Positions 16,585 to 25,838 are shown, numbered from the stretch's first letter. The stretch: 38,369 bases of DNA from Caulobacter sp. D5 (GCF_003185805.1 NZ_QHJY01000004.1:1-38369); one strand, 5' to 3'. The notes: generated by a model from the letters alone, not told the origin. Made by a program: numbers and translations.

Positions 16585-17364
16585 ATGTTCCAAGCCCAGC
16601 CTTATTCGACTCGCCTGACCTTCCAGGCCAGCGACCGCCCCGAGGCCCAGGAGGCCCGCGAGCGCCTGACCGCCCGCTATGGCGACGCCGGCGACGACGC
16701 CCAGATCGTCGTGGCCCTGGGCGGCGATGGCTTCATGCTGGAGATGCTGCACGAGACCATCCTCAGCCAGAAGCCGATCTACGGCATGAACCGCGGCTCG
16801 GTCGGCTTCCTGATGAACGAGTACAGCGAGGACGGGCTGCTCGAACGGATCAACTCGGCAGAGCGCGCCGTCATCCATCCGCTGGCCATGGTCGCCATTG
16901 ATTCTCGCCGTCGCCAGCACCGGGCGCTCGCCATCAACGAGGTCTCTCTGCTGCGCCAGACGCGTCAGACCGCCAAGCTGCGCATCTCGATCGACGGCAA
17001 GGTGCGGATGGGCGAACTGGTCTGCGACGGGGCGCTGGTGGCCACCCCGGCCGGCTCGACCGCCTACAATCTGTCGGCTCACGGACCGATCATCCCGATC
17101 GGCGCCCAGGTGCTGGCCCTGACCCCGATCAGCGCTTTTCGACCCAGGCGGTGGCGGGGCGCGCTTTTGCCGCAGAACGCGAGGGTGACGTTCGAGGTCC
17201 TGGAATGCGATAAGAGGCCCGTCAGCGCCGTGGCCGACAACTATGAAGTCCGCGACGTCGTCGAGGTGCACATTTCCGAAGACCGAGGTTCGACCCTGTC
17301 GATGCTGTTCGACGCGGGCCGCAGTCTCGAGGAGCGTGTGCTGACCGAACAGTTCTCTGCGTAA
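16585..17364 (+). CDS. nadK: NAD kinase
   Basis: NadK phosphorylates NAD to NADP. The 259-aa protein has the GGDG motif in [14 protein letters not shown], followed by [13 protein letters not shown] and the second conserved block [20 protein letters not shown], with the sugar-binding residues of the fold. The short N-terminus is usual in alpha-proteobacteria. It follows the DUF2336-like gene by 58 bp. The start ATG 16585 is the first in frame that precedes the Rossmann-like domain. Confidence 0.95.
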   Translation: MFQAQPYSTRLTFQASDRPEAQEARERLTARYGDAGDDAQIVVALGGDGFMLEMLHETILSQKPIYGMNRGSVGFLMNEYSEDGLLERINSAERAVIHPLAMVAIDSRRRQHRALAINEVSLLRQTRQTAKLRISIDGKVRMGELVCDGALVATPAGSTAYNLSAHGPIIPIGAQVLALTPISAFRPRRWRGALLPQNARVTFEVLECDKRPVSAVADNYEVRDVVEVHISEDRGSTLSMLFDAGRSLEERVLTEQFSA

Positions 17365-17454
17365 GCTTTCGTGTGGGTGAAATCGCGATCTCACTCATTC
17401 TTAACGCCTGGCATGTGACCGTTCCCGAAGTAACGCCGACGGGGAGGCGACCCG

Positions 17455-17931
17455 ATGAATAAGCCCGCTGAGGTTATACAGGTGCCGAACATGCTCAAGC
17501 TCAAGGTGGGCGGGCGTGGCGGTATCGACATGGCCGCCATCGCCAAGGCCGAAGCGGCCTTGAAGAGCCTGTCGGGCAATTTCGCCCAATGGCTGAACGA
17601 CGAGATCACCAAGCTCGAAGCCGCCCGCCAGGGCGTCCGGGCCGACGGCCTCACCGCCCAGACGGTAGAGACCCTCTATCTCCGCGCCCACGACCTGAAG
17701 GGCCTGGGCGCCACCTACGAATTCCCGCTGATCACGCGCCTGGCGGCCTCGCTGTGCAAGCTGATCGACGATCCGGCCACCCGCCTGCAGGCGCCGATGT
17801 TCCTGGTCGACGCTCACATCGACGCGATCAAGGCCTGCGTGCGCGACGAGATCAAGACCGACGAGCACCCGGTCGGCCGCGCCCTGGCGGTCGAACTGGA
17901 AGGCCGCGTGGCGGAATATCTGGCCGGATAA
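17455..17931 (+). CDS. HPt-domain (histidine phosphotransfer) protein
   Basis: The 158-aa protein contains an HPt four-helix core with the phosphorylation site in LYLRAHDLKGLGATYEFP near residue 78; the His of AHDLKG is the predicted phosphoacceptor. HPt proteins relay phosphate between hybrid kinases and response regulators. ATG 17455 follows GGGGAGGCGACCCG. No kinase or regulator gene is adjacent, so it is an orphan. A basic N-terminal region with a GGRGG stretch precedes the domain. Confidence 0.85.
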   Translation: MNKPAEVIQVPNMLKLKVGGRGGIDMAAIAKAEAALKSLSGNFAQWLNDEITKLEAARQGVRADGLTAQTVETLYLRAHDLKGLGATYEFPLITRLAASLCKLIDDPATRLQAPMFLVDAHIDAIKACVRDEIKTDEHPVGRALAVELEGRVAEYLAG

Positions 17932-18030
17932 CGCCGGCCAGAATCCCCGTTTGCGTCAAGACTGCAACAAGCTCGACTGACGTCCGATACCAACACAACA
18001 AACTGCCGGCAGAGTTCTCCGGGAACCTGA

Positions 18031-18054
18031 CGCTCCTTCCAACGGAGCGCCGTT
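18031..18054 (+). promoter_or_regulatory. two mutually exclusive hairpins over the ribosome-binding site
   Basis: Just before ATG 18058, CGCTCC (18031-18036) can pair with GGAGCG (18044-18049), while AACGG (18041-18045) can instead pair with CCGTT (18050-18054). Both forms engage the GGAG that would be the ribosome-binding site of the glycosyltransferase gene. The overlap is clear in sequence; a regulatory role is inference. Confidence 0.35.
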
Positions 18055-18057
18055 CCC

Positions 18058-19263
18058 ATGGGTCAGCACACCACCACCATCCGTCCCGCGCGCCGCGCCG
18101 CCTCGCCCGCGGCCGCCGACTGGAACCGGCCGCAGGTCTCGGTGGTGATCTGCACCCTCGACGAACACGAGGCCATCGGCGGCGTGCTCGAGGCGCTGAG
18201 CGCCGACCTCGCCGACGTCTTCCATGAGATCATCGTCGTCGACGACTCCGCCGACGACCTCACCGCCCGGGCCGTGCTGGACGTGGCCATGCGCCGCCCC
18301 GCCATCCGCCTGCTCAAGCGCGAAGGCGTCGGCGGCCTGGCCTCGGCCGCCATCGCCGGCTGGGATTCGGCGCGCGGCCAGACCCTGGCGGTGATGGACG
18401 GCGACGGCCAGCACGATCCGCGCCTGATCGGCGCCATGCTGCGCAGGATGAGCGCGCAGCAGCCCGACCTCGTCGTGGCCAGCCGCTATCTCGACGGCGC
18501 GGGTTCGGGCCTGTCGGGCGTGCGCCACGCCATCAGCCGGGGCGGCGTCAACCTGGCCGGCCTGCTGCTGGGCCTGCGCCTGGCCGACCCGATGAGCGGC
18601 TGCTTCCTGATGAACCGCGACTGGTACGAGGCCGTCCGCCCGCGCCTGTCGGGCGTCGGCTTCAAGATCCTGGTCGACGTGGTCGCCTCGGGCTCGCGCC
18701 GTCCCGCCGTCGTGCAGATCCCCACCGCCCTGCTGCCGCGCGCCGGCGGCGAGTCCAAGCTCGACCTGCGGGTGGCCTTCGACCTGATCGGCCTGCTGGC
18801 CGAAAAGCGCACCAACGGCGTCCTTTCGGCGCGGCTCTTCCAGTTCCTGGCGGTCGGGGCCAGCGGCCTCGTCGTCCACCTGGGCGTGCTGGGCGCGACG
18901 CAGGCCGCCGACATGGCCTTCTGGAGCGGCCAGACCCTGGCCATACTGGCGGCCATGACCTGGAACTTCGGGCTCAACAACGTCCTGACCTTCCGCGACA
19001 AGCGCCTGCGCGGCGCGGCCCTGTGGCGCGGCCTGCTCAGCTTCTACGCCGCGTGCCTGGGCGGCGCGCTGATCAACGACCTGGCCGGCGCGGGCCTCAA
19101 CGCCATCGGCGCGTCCTGGGCGCTGGCCGGGGCCGGCGGCGCGGTGCTGGGCGCGCTGTGGAACTATCACGCCTCGCGCCGAGTCACCTGGCGCGACGTT
19201 CCCGAAAGCCCCGAGGCCGAAACGCCCGCCGCCTCGCCCCTGGCCGGGGAGAGCCGCGCCTGA
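18058..19263 (+). CDS. GT2 glycosyltransferase fused to a GtrA-like membrane domain
   Basis: The 401-aa protein has an N-terminal GT-A domain of the polyprenyl-phosphate sugar synthase type: VSVVICTLDEHEAIGGVL, IIVVDDSADD and LAVMDGDGQHDPRLIGAML with the metal-binding DxD-like motif. This resembles dolichyl-phosphate mannose synthase. After residue 250 a GtrA domain with about four membrane helices follows (LFQFLAVGASGLVVHLGVLG, WNFGLNNVLTF). It probably loads a sugar on undecaprenyl phosphate and moves it across the inner membrane. The adjacent GT39-like gene would use such a lipid-linked sugar as donor, and the two overlap. Confidence 0.9.
   Translation: MGQHTTTIRPARRAASPAAADWNRPQVSVVICTLDEHEAIGGVLEALSADLADVFHEIIVVDDSADDLTARAVLDVAMRRPAIRLLKREGVGGLASAAIAGWDSARGQTLAVMDGDGQHDPRLIGAMLRRMSAQQPDLVVASRYLDGAGSGLSGVRHAISRGGVNLAGLLLGLRLADPMSGCFLMNRDWYEAVRPRLSGVGFKILVDVVASGSRRPAVVQIPTALLPRAGGESKLDLRVAFDLIGLLAEKRTNGVLSARLFQFLAVGASGLVVHLGVLGATQAADMAFWSGQTLAILAAMTWNFGLNNVLTFRDKRLRGAALWRGLLSFYAACLGGALINDLAGAGLNAIGASWALAGAGGAVLGALWNYHASRRVTWRDVPESPEAETPAASPLAGESRA
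19246..19253 (+). promoter_or_regulatory. GGGGAGAG ribosome-binding site for a CTG start
   Basis: GGGGAGAG near the end of the upstream gene ends 6 nt before CTG 19260. That CTG overlaps the upstream TGA as CTGA. No ATG, GTG or TTG occurs in frame until well into the next protein. Confidence 0.5.
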
Positions 19264-20738
19264 CCGCTTCGCCCGCCCCCGACCGCCGCGCCTGGATCCT
19301 GGCCGGCGGCCTGCTGCTCGCCGCCGCCTTCGCGATCCGCGCCTGGCAGTTCGGCAACCCGCTGCTCCATGTCGACGAGAACTTCTACCTGCTGGTCGGC
19401 GACCGCATGCTGCACGGGGCCCTGCCCTATGTGGACATCTGGGACCGCAAGCCGGTCGGCCTGTTCGCGCTCTACGCCGCCATCCGCCTGCTCGGCGGCG
19501 ACGGGATCGTGCAGTACCAGGTCGTGGCGACCCTGTTCGCGGCCGCAACCGCCCTGCTGATCGCTCGCCTGGCCGCCCCGGCGGCCGGGATCGTCGCGGC
19601 GACAGCGGCGGGCGTGGTCTACCTTCTGATGCTGCCGCTGGCCGGCGGCTGGGGCGGCCAGGCGCCGGTGTTCTACAACCTGCTGGTCGCCGGAGCGGCC
19701 CTGGCGGCCTATCGCGCGCTGAACGCCGACCCGCGCAGAATCCGCCGGCTCGGCTGCCTGGCCATGCTGCTGATCGGCCTTGGCCTGCAGTTGAAATACA
19801 CCGTGGTGTTCGAGGGCTTCGCCTTCGGCGTGCTGCTGCTGGGCGTCTCCTGGCGCGCCTCGCGGTCCTGGACGCGCCTGGCGGCCGACGCCGCGCTCTG
19901 GATCGGCCTGGCCCTGGCGCCCACCCTGCTGGCCCTGGCCTACTACGCCTGGCGGGGCGAGGCCCAGGCCTTCGTCTACGCCAACTTCCTGTCGATCGGC
20001 GCGCGGGCCGAGGCCAGCGACGCCGAACTGGCCCCGCGCCTGCTGAAGGCCGCCCGCCTGCTGGTCCCGCCGCTACTGGCGGTGGGCCTGGCCGCCTGGA
20101 TCGGCGGCTGGCGCGCGCGCCCCGGCGGTCGGACGGCGTTCGGTTTCGCAATCGGCTGGCTGGCGGCGGCGCTGGGCGGCTACCTGATCTTCGGCACCTA
20201 TTTCGACCACTACGCCCTGCCGCTGCTGGCGCCGCTGGCCCTGGCTATGGCCCCGCTGTTTGCGACCCGCTCCCGCCCGCTGGGCATAGCGATCGCCACG
20301 GCCTTCATCGCCCTGGGCGTCACGGCGGACGGGGTCGCCTTCGTCAAAGGGAAGGCCAAGCGCGGCGACGCGCAGGAGATGAACGAACTGCTGGCCGCCA
20401 TCCGGCCGGGCCTGTCGCAAGGCCTGTGGGTGTGGAACGGCGACAGCATCCTCTATCACCTGACCGGCGCGCCCCTGCCCTCCCGCTGGCCGTTCGCCGG
20501 CCACCTGAACCTGCTGCGCGAGCACGGCGCCGTCGGCATGGACCAGGAGACCGAGGTGCGCCGCATCCTGGCGACGAGGCCTGGCGTCATCGTCGATCGC
20601 ACGCCCCGCGCCAAGGACTTCAACTTCGCCGTCGTGAGGATCGTCGACGCGGAGCTGGCGAGCCACTACCGGCCGGTGACGACCGTGAAGCTCAGCAAGT
20701 CGTCGCTGGTGGTGTATCGGCGCACCCCCTCCCCCTGA
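19260..20738 (+). CDS. GT39/ArnT-like integral membrane glycosyltransferase
   Basis: The 492-aa protein has about 10 hydrophobic helices. The first periplasmic loop contains LLHVDENFYLLVGDRMLHG, with the Asp-Glu pair typical of GT-C enzymes in the ArnT/PMT group, and then YVDIWDRKPVGLFAL, a family signature. It should transfer a sugar from an undecaprenyl-phosphate carrier to an envelope acceptor. CTG 19260 is the best start, since no ATG, GTG or TTG lies between the upstream stop and the first helix. A downstream ATG would delete the first membrane helix and the catalytic loop. Its TGA stop lies within the loop of a palindromic repeat. Confidence 0.85.
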   Translation: MTASPAPDRRAWILAGGLLLAAAFAIRAWQFGNPLLHVDENFYLLVGDRMLHGALPYVDIWDRKPVGLFALYAAIRLLGGDGIVQYQVVATLFAAATALLIARLAAPAAGIVAATAAGVVYLLMLPLAGGWGGQAPVFYNLLVAGAALAAYRALNADPRRIRRLGCLAMLLIGLGLQLKYTVVFEGFAFGVLLLGVSWRASRSWTRLAADAALWIGLALAPTLLALAYYAWRGEAQAFVYANFLSIGARAEASDAELAPRLLKAARLLVPPLLAVGLAAWIGGWRARPGGRTAFGFAIGWLAAALGGYLIFGTYFDHYALPLLAPLALAMAPLFATRSRPLGIAIATAFIALGVTADGVAFVKGKAKRGDAQEMNELLAAIRPGLSQGLWVWNGDSILYHLTGAPLPSRWPFAGHLNLLREHGAVGMDQETEVRRILATRPGVIVDRTPRAKDFNFAVVRIVDAELASHYRPVTTVKLSKSSLVVYRRTPSP

Positions 20739-20858
20739 AGGGGGAGGTGGCCCGGAGGGCCGGAGGGGGAAGTTTCTGCGGAGATCGAGACTGGCCTGAC
20801 TTCATAAGCCACTCCCCTCTCCGTCCGCTTCGCGGACACCTCTCCCTTCAGGGAGAGG
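20729..20858. repeat. compound palindromic intergenic repeat between convergent genes
   Basis: Four small hairpins occur in order: CTCCCCC-TGAA-GGGGGAG (20729-20746), GGCCC-GGA-GGGCC (20749-20761), GTCCGC-TTC-GCGGAC (20823-20837) and CCTCTCCC-TTCA-GGGAGAGG (20839-20858). The left and right halves mirror each other around about 60 bp. The GT39 gene stop codon TGA (20736-20738) lies in the first loop. It resembles REP-like elements at gene ends and may terminate both GT39 and folD transcripts. Confidence 0.75.
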
Positions 20859-20869
20859 GTCCTTGAGTC

Positions 20870-21748
20870 CTACTCCCCGATCCCGTTCAGCCGCTTGGCC
20901 GCCAGCACCGTATTGGCCAGCAGGCAGGCGATGGTCATCGGCCCCACGCCGCCCGGCACCGGGGTGATCGCCGAGGCCACGTCCTTGACCTCGTCGAAGG
21001 CCACGTCGCCCACGAGGCGGGTCTTGCCGTCATCCTTGGGGATGCGGTTGATGCCGACGTCGATGACCACCGCGCCGGGTTTCACCCAATCGGCCTTGAC
21101 CATCTGCGGGCGGCCGACGGCGGCCACGACGATGTCGGCTTCGCGAACCACCGCGGGCAGGTCCTTGGTGCGCGAATGGGCGATGGTCACCGTGCAGTCG
21201 GCGGCCAGCAGCAGCTGGGCCATGGGCTTGCCCATCAGGTTCGAGCGGCCGACGACCACGGCGCGCTTGCCCGACAGGTCGCCCAGCTGGTCGCGCAGCA
21301 GCATCATGCAGCCGGTCGGGGTGCAGGGCGTCAGGGCCGGCAGGCCGCTGGCCAGGCGCCCGGCGTTGGCCACGGTCAGGCCGTCGACGTCCTTGTCGGG
21401 CGAGATGGCGGCGACCACGGCGGCCTGGCTGATGTGGTCGGGCACCGGGAACTGCACCAGCACGCCGTGCACGGCCGGATCCGAGTTCAGCCGCTCGACC
21501 AGGGCCAGCAGCTCGGCCTGCGAGGTCTCGGCCGGCAGGCGGTGGGTTTCCGAATGCATGCCCGCTTCCAGGGTCTGCTCGCCCTTGCTGCGCACATAGA
21601 CCTGGCTGGCCGGATCCTCGCCCACCAGAACCACGGCCAGGCCCGGCGTCAGGCCGTGCTCGGCCTTCAGGCCGGCGACCTCGGCGGCGATGGTCTCGCG
21701 CAGGCGGGCGGCGAAGGCCTTCCCGTCGATGATGGCGGCTTGGGTCAT
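20870..21748 (-). CDS. folD: bifunctional methylenetetrahydrofolate dehydrogenase/cyclohydrolase
   Basis: FolD converts 5,10-methylene-THF to 10-formyl-THF in two steps. The 292-aa sequence has [14 protein letters not shown] with the catalytic Lys region, [25 protein letters not shown], the NADP-binding [16 protein letters not shown], and near the end [16 protein letters not shown]. All are standard. It is divergent from crtY across 124 bp and convergent with the GT39 gene. Confidence 0.97.
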   Translation of the reverse strand: MTQAAIIDGKAFAARLRETIAAEVAGLKAEHGLTPGLAVVLVGEDPASQVYVRSKGEQTLEAGMHSETHRLPAETSQAELLALVERLNSDPAVHGVLVQFPVPDHISQAAVVAAISPDKDVDGLTVANAGRLASGLPALTPCTPTGCMMLLRDQLGDLSGKRAVVVGRSNLMGKPMAQLLLAADCTVTIAHSRTKDLPAVVREADIVVAAVGRPQMVKADWVKPGAVVIDVGINRIPKDDGKTRLVGDVAFDEVKDVASAITPVPGGVGPMTIACLLANTVLAAKRLNGIGE

Positions 21749-21872
21749 GTGGGGGCGCTCCTGTGCGCGCTCCCCTATCCCCTCGCCCGCCCAGGTGCAA
21801 CCGGTGAACCCGCGCCAAGTTCATGCGAACGCTCTGGCGTGGACGTCATTCTTTCGTGCTAGAGCCGAGGGG

Positions 21873-23060
21873 ATGGAATCTCCGTCCGCCGCGTTGCGCG
21901 CCGACGTCGTCCTGGTGGGCGGCGGACTGGCCAACAGCCTGATCGCCCTGCGCCTCAAGGCGCTGCGGCCGGGCCTGCGCGTGCTGTTGCTGGAGCGCGG
22001 CGCGACCATCGGCGGCCAGCACACCTGGTGCCACTTCGAGACCGACGTCGACGCCGCCATCGGCGGCTGGCTGCGGCCGCTGATCGCCCATCGCTGGAGC
22101 GGCTACGAGGTGCGCTTTCCCGCCCACAGCCGCCGCCTGCCCACGCCCTATCTGGCCATCACCTCGCGTCGCCTGCACGAGGTGGTCACGCGCGCCCTCG
22201 GCCCCGACGCCTGGAGCAACATCTCGGTTGTCGACGTCAATCCGCATCAGGTCACGCTGGCCGACGGTCGCCGCATCGTCGCCGGCGCGGTGATCGACGG
22301 CCGCGGCGCGCGACGCAGCAAGCGCCTGGCCCTGGGCTGGCAGAAGTTCGTCGGCCAGGACCTGCGCCTGGCCGCGCCTCACGGCCTGACCGCTCCGATC
22401 ATCATGGACGCCACGGTGCCGCAGACCGACGGCTACCGCTTCGTCTACGTCCTGCCGCTCGACGCTCGCCGCCTGCTGGTCGAGGACACCCGCTACAGCG
22501 ACGGCCCGGCGCTGGACCGCATCGCCCTCTCCGAAGCCATCGCCGACTACGCCAAGGGCCAGGGCTGGAGCATCGAGGCGGTCGAGCGCGAGGAGCACGG
22601 CGTGCTGCCCATCGCCCTGGGCGGCGACATCGACGCCTATTGGGCTGAAGCCCGGCCGCAGGTGGCCGAGGTCGGCCTGCGCGCGGCCCTGTTCCAGCCG
22701 ACCACCGGCTATTCCCTGCCCGACGCCGCGCGCCTAGCCGACAAGATCGCCGCCCTGCCCCGCATCACCAGCGCCAGCGTGCGCGCCTGCGTCGAGACCC
22801 AGTCCAAGGCCGCCTGGCGCAAGCGCCGCTTTTTGCGCCTGCTGAACCGCATGCTGTTCCGCGCCTGCGCGCCGGAAGAACGCTATCGGGTGCTGGAGCG
22901 CTTCTACCGGCTATCGGTCCCGCTCATTCAGCGCTTCTATGCAGCCCGACTGACCTGGCGCGACCGGGCGCGGATTCTGATCGGCAAGCCGCCGGTGCCG
23001 ATTCCGGCCGCCATGAAGTGCATCCGCGAAAGTTCCGTGTTCGGAGGACAAGACGCATGA
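21873..23060 (+). CDS. crtY: lycopene beta-cyclase
   Basis: CrtY closes beta-rings on lycopene to give beta-carotene. The 395-aa protein has an N-terminal FAD-binding motif, ADVVLVGGGLANSLIALRL, then ERGATIGGQHTWCHFE, a hallmark of the bacterial CrtY group, and VIDGRG and FQPTTGYSLPDAARLAD later. ATG 21873 follows GAGGGG. The stop overlaps the crtI start as ATGA. It is the first gene of a crtYIB operon; the order of genes does not follow the order of reactions. Confidence 0.95.
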   Translation: MESPSAALRADVVLVGGGLANSLIALRLKALRPGLRVLLLERGATIGGQHTWCHFETDVDAAIGGWLRPLIAHRWSGYEVRFPAHSRRLPTPYLAITSRRLHEVVTRALGPDAWSNISVVDVNPHQVTLADGRRIVAGAVIDGRGARRSKRLALGWQKFVGQDLRLAAPHGLTAPIIMDATVPQTDGYRFVYVLPLDARRLLVEDTRYSDGPALDRIALSEAIADYAKGQGWSIEAVEREEHGVLPIALGGDIDAYWAEARPQVAEVGLRAALFQPTTGYSLPDAARLADKIAALPRITSASVRACVETQSKAAWRKRRFLRLLNRMLFRACAPEERYRVLERFYRLSVPLIQRFYAARLTWRDRARILIGKPPVPIPAAMKCIRESSVFGGQDA

Positions 23061-24580
23061 ACGCCCACGCCTCGCTCCCGCCCCGTCCGAAGGCGGCCGT
23101 GATCGGCGCCGGCTTCGGCGGCCTCTCCCTGGCGGTGCGGCTGCAATCGCAGGGCTTCGACGTCACCCTGTTCGAGGGCCGCGAGAAGCCGGGCGGCCGG
23201 GCCTATGTCTGGGAGCAGGACGGCTTCACCTTCGACGCCGGCCCCACCGTCGTCACCGATCCCGACTGCCTCAAGGAGCTGTTCGAACTCTCCGGCAAGC
23301 GCATCGAGGACTATGTCGAGCTGCTGCCGGTCGATCCGTTCTATCGCCTGCTGTGGGAAGACGGCGACGTCTTCGACTACGTCAACGACCAGGAAGGCCT
23401 CGATCGCCAGATCGCCGCCCGCAACCCGGCCGACGTCGAGGGCTATCGCCGCTTCCACGACTATTCCGAAGAGCTGTACCAGAAGGGCTATGTCGAGCTG
23501 GGCGCCGTACCGTTCCTCGACTTCGGCAGCATGATCGCCGCCGCTCCCTCGCTGATGAAGCTGCAGGCCTGGCGCAGCGTCTATGACAAGGTCGCCGGCT
23601 TCGTGAAGGACGAGCACGTCCGCCAGGCCTTGTCGTTCCACAGCCTGCTGGTCGGCGGCAGCCCCTTCGCCACCTCGTCGATCTACGCCCTGATCCACGC
23701 CCTGGAGCGGCGCGGCGGCGTCTGGTTCCCGCGCGGCGGCACCCACGCCCTGGTCCGGGCGCTCGCCCAGCTGTTCCAGGACCTCGGCGGCAAGCTGCAC
23801 CTGTCGCGTCCGGTCGAGCGCATCGCCGTGCGCGAGGGCCGCGTCACCGGCGTGATCACCAAGGAAGGCTTCGAGGCCTTCGACACCGTCGCCTCCAACG
23901 CCGACGTCATGCACACCTACCGCCACCTGCTGCGCGAGGACCCGCGCGGCAAGAAGGTCGGCAAGGCGCTGGAAGCCAAGCGCTGGAGCCCGTCGCTGTT
24001 CGTGGTCTATTTCGGCCTCAAGACCCAGCACCCCGAGATCCGCCACCACACCATCTGCTTCGGCAACCGCTATCGGGAGCTGATCGGCGAGATCTACGGC
24101 AAGCACGCCCTGGCCGAGGACTTCTCGCTCTATCTGCACCACCCGACCGCCAGCGACCCGGCCATGGCGCCGGAAGGCTGCTCGACCTTCTACGCCCTCT
24201 CGCCGGTGCCCAACCTTGAGACGGCCGACATCGACTGGTCGGTCGAAGGCCCCAAGTATCGCGACCGCATCCTGGCCTATCTGGAAAAGCACTACATTCC
24301 GGGGCTTTCGGCGGATCTGGTAACCAGCCGCTTCATCACCCCGGACGACTTCGTGAAGGATCTCAACGCCTGGAAGGGCGCGGCCTTCTCGCTGGAGCCG
24401 ATCCTGACCCAGAGCGCCTTCTTCCGCACCCACAACCGCGACGACGTGATCCCCAACCTCTATTTCGTCGGGGCCGGCACCCATCCGGGCGCGGGCATTC
24501 CGGGCGTGGTCGGCAGCGCCAAGGCTACGGCCGGCCTTATGATCGACGACTTCGCCACCCTGGCCCCGGCCGCCGAATGA
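23057..24580 (+). CDS. crtI: phytoene desaturase
   Basis: CrtI desaturates phytoene in four steps to lycopene using FAD. The 507-aa protein begins with AAVIGAGFGGLSLAVRLQSQ, the dinucleotide-binding motif, and continues EGREKPGGRAYVWEQDGFTF. The C-terminal carotenoid desaturase signature is NLYFVGAGTHPGAGIPGVVG. The start overlaps the crtY stop by 4 nt and the stop overlaps crtB by 4 nt, so the three proteins are probably translated together. Length is typical. Confidence 0.96.
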   Translation: MNAHASLPPRPKAAVIGAGFGGLSLAVRLQSQGFDVTLFEGREKPGGRAYVWEQDGFTFDAGPTVVTDPDCLKELFELSGKRIEDYVELLPVDPFYRLLWEDGDVFDYVNDQEGLDRQIAARNPADVEGYRRFHDYSEELYQKGYVELGAVPFLDFGSMIAAAPSLMKLQAWRSVYDKVAGFVKDEHVRQALSFHSLLVGGSPFATSSIYALIHALERRGGVWFPRGGTHALVRALAQLFQDLGGKLHLSRPVERIAVREGRVTGVITKEGFEAFDTVASNADVMHTYRHLLREDPRGKKVGKALEAKRWSPSLFVVYFGLKTQHPEIRHHTICFGNRYRELIGEIYGKHALAEDFSLYLHHPTASDPAMAPEGCSTFYALSPVPNLETADIDWSVEGPKYRDRILAYLEKHYIPGLSADLVTSRFITPDDFVKDLNAWKGAAFSLEPILTQSAFFRTHNRDDVIPNLYFVGAGTHPGAGIPGVVGSAKATAGLMIDDFATLAPAAE

Positions 24581-25521
24581 GCGCGCTCGAAGCCCAGGAC
24601 ATCGAGGCGCAAAGCCGGGAAGCGATCCAGAAGGGCTCCAAGAGCTTCGCCGCCGCTGCGGCGCTGTTCGACGCCGAGACCCGCGCCGACGCCGAGATGC
24701 TCTACGCCTGGTGCCGCCACTGCGACGACGTGATCGACGGCCAGACCCTCGGCCACGGCATGAGCCCGGTCGCCGACGCCCCGGCGCGGCTCGAAGCCCT
24801 CTACGCCCAGACCCGCGCCGCCTTGGCCGGCGAGACGCCCACCGATCCCGTCTTCGCCGCCTTCCAGGCCGTGGCCCTGGGCCGGGGCATCCCCGAACGC
24901 TACGCCCTCGATCTGATCGACGGCTTTTCCATGGACGTCGAGGGCCGCCGCTACGAGACGCTGGAAGACCTGCTGGCCTATTGCTGGGGCGTGGCCGGCG
25001 TGGTCGGGGCGATGATGGCCATCGTCATGGGCGTGCCCGCCGACGACCTGCCGACGCTGCGCCGCGCCCAGGACCTGGGCCTGGGCTTCCAGCTGACCAA
25101 CATCGCCCGCGACATCGTCGAGGACGCCCGCAACGACCGGGTCTACGTGCCCCGCGCCTGGCTGGCTGAACTGAACCTGCCGGTGGAGCAGCTGACTGAC
25201 CCCGCCCGCCGGGACGACGTCGCCGCCCTCGCCCGCCGCCTGGTCGAGGCCGCCGAGCCCTACTACGCCTCGGCCCGCTGGGGATTGCGCGACCTTCCCG
25301 TCCGCTCGGCCTGGGCCATCGCCGCCGCGCGCGGCGTCTACCGCCAGATCGGCCTCGACGTAGTCGCCGCCGGCCCCTCGGCCTGGGACGAGCGCGTGGT
25401 CGTCAGTGGACGGATGAAGGCCTGGCGGGCTCTGGAGGGCGGCGTCGTGGCCCTGCGCTCGGCGACGCTGGACCGGCTGGGCGCACCGCCCGCGCGGCCA
25501 GCGATGTGGTCGAGGATCTAG
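24577..25521 (+). CDS. crtB: phytoene synthase
   Basis: CrtB joins two geranylgeranyl diphosphates to form phytoene. The 314-aa helical protein has both aspartate-rich motifs that bind the Mg-diphosphate: YAWCRHCDDVIDGQ near residue 45 and LTNIARDIVEDARNDRVYVP near residue 170. With crtY and crtI it completes a route from GGPP to beta-carotene. No crtE or hydroxylase (crtZ) is in the window, so the precursor and any later steps must be encoded elsewhere. Confidence 0.96.
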   Translation: MSALEAQDIEAQSREAIQKGSKSFAAAAALFDAETRADAEMLYAWCRHCDDVIDGQTLGHGMSPVADAPARLEALYAQTRAALAGETPTDPVFAAFQAVALGRGIPERYALDLIDGFSMDVEGRRYETLEDLLAYCWGVAGVVGAMMAIVMGVPADDLPTLRRAQDLGLGFQLTNIARDIVEDARNDRVYVPRAWLAELNLPVEQLTDPARRDDVAALARRLVEAAEPYYASARWGLRDLPVRSAWAIAAARGVYRQIGLDVVAAGPSAWDERVVVSGRMKAWRALEGGVVALRSATLDRLGAPPARPAMWSRI

Positions 25522-25524
25522 TCG

Positions 25525-25779
25525 ATGAAAATAAAGAGACTTGCAGTCAAGGCCTTAGCAGCAACGCTTTGCTTCACACTATTTGCCTTCGCATACATTT
25601 GCCTCGCCATCGCTCTTGAAAATTTTGATGTTTCACGCCTTCAGAACGCAATAATTCACGGCGCTCTCGGCGGGATTCTCTGGATTGTCTCGGAGAAAAT
25701 CATGCGACTTATGCTGAAGCTTTTTGGTCTGAACCGGGATCGGGCGCGATCGCGACACCTTTGGAGCCGGGCCGACTGA
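25525..25779 (+). CDS. 84-aa two-helix membrane protein of atypical composition
   Basis: The ATG lies 3 nt after the crtB stop, so translation is probably linked to the crt operon. The protein has a basic start (MKIKRLAVKALAA), one clear membrane helix (LCFTLFAFAYICLAIAL), a second hydrophobic stretch (IIHGALGGILWIV) and a basic tail. Codon use is far richer in A and T (AAA, ATA, AGA, TTT) than in the genes on either side, which suggests recent gain. I do not recognise the family. The GC-rich last 15 codons look like host sequence, so the frame may end in flanking DNA. Confidence 0.6.
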   Translation: MKIKRLAVKALAATLCFTLFAFAYICLAIALENFDVSRLQNAIIHGALGGILWIVSEKIMRLMLKLFGLNRDRARSRHLWSRAD

Positions 25780-25838
25780 ACGCCAAGGAGCTTAGCACCC
25801 GATAGCCAGAGGCCCGAGACTGGTGCGGGAGCACGTCC

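Noticed and set aside
22937-24484. 515-aa open frame antisense to crtI
   Set aside because: It mirrors crtI third-position GC bias and shows no family features.
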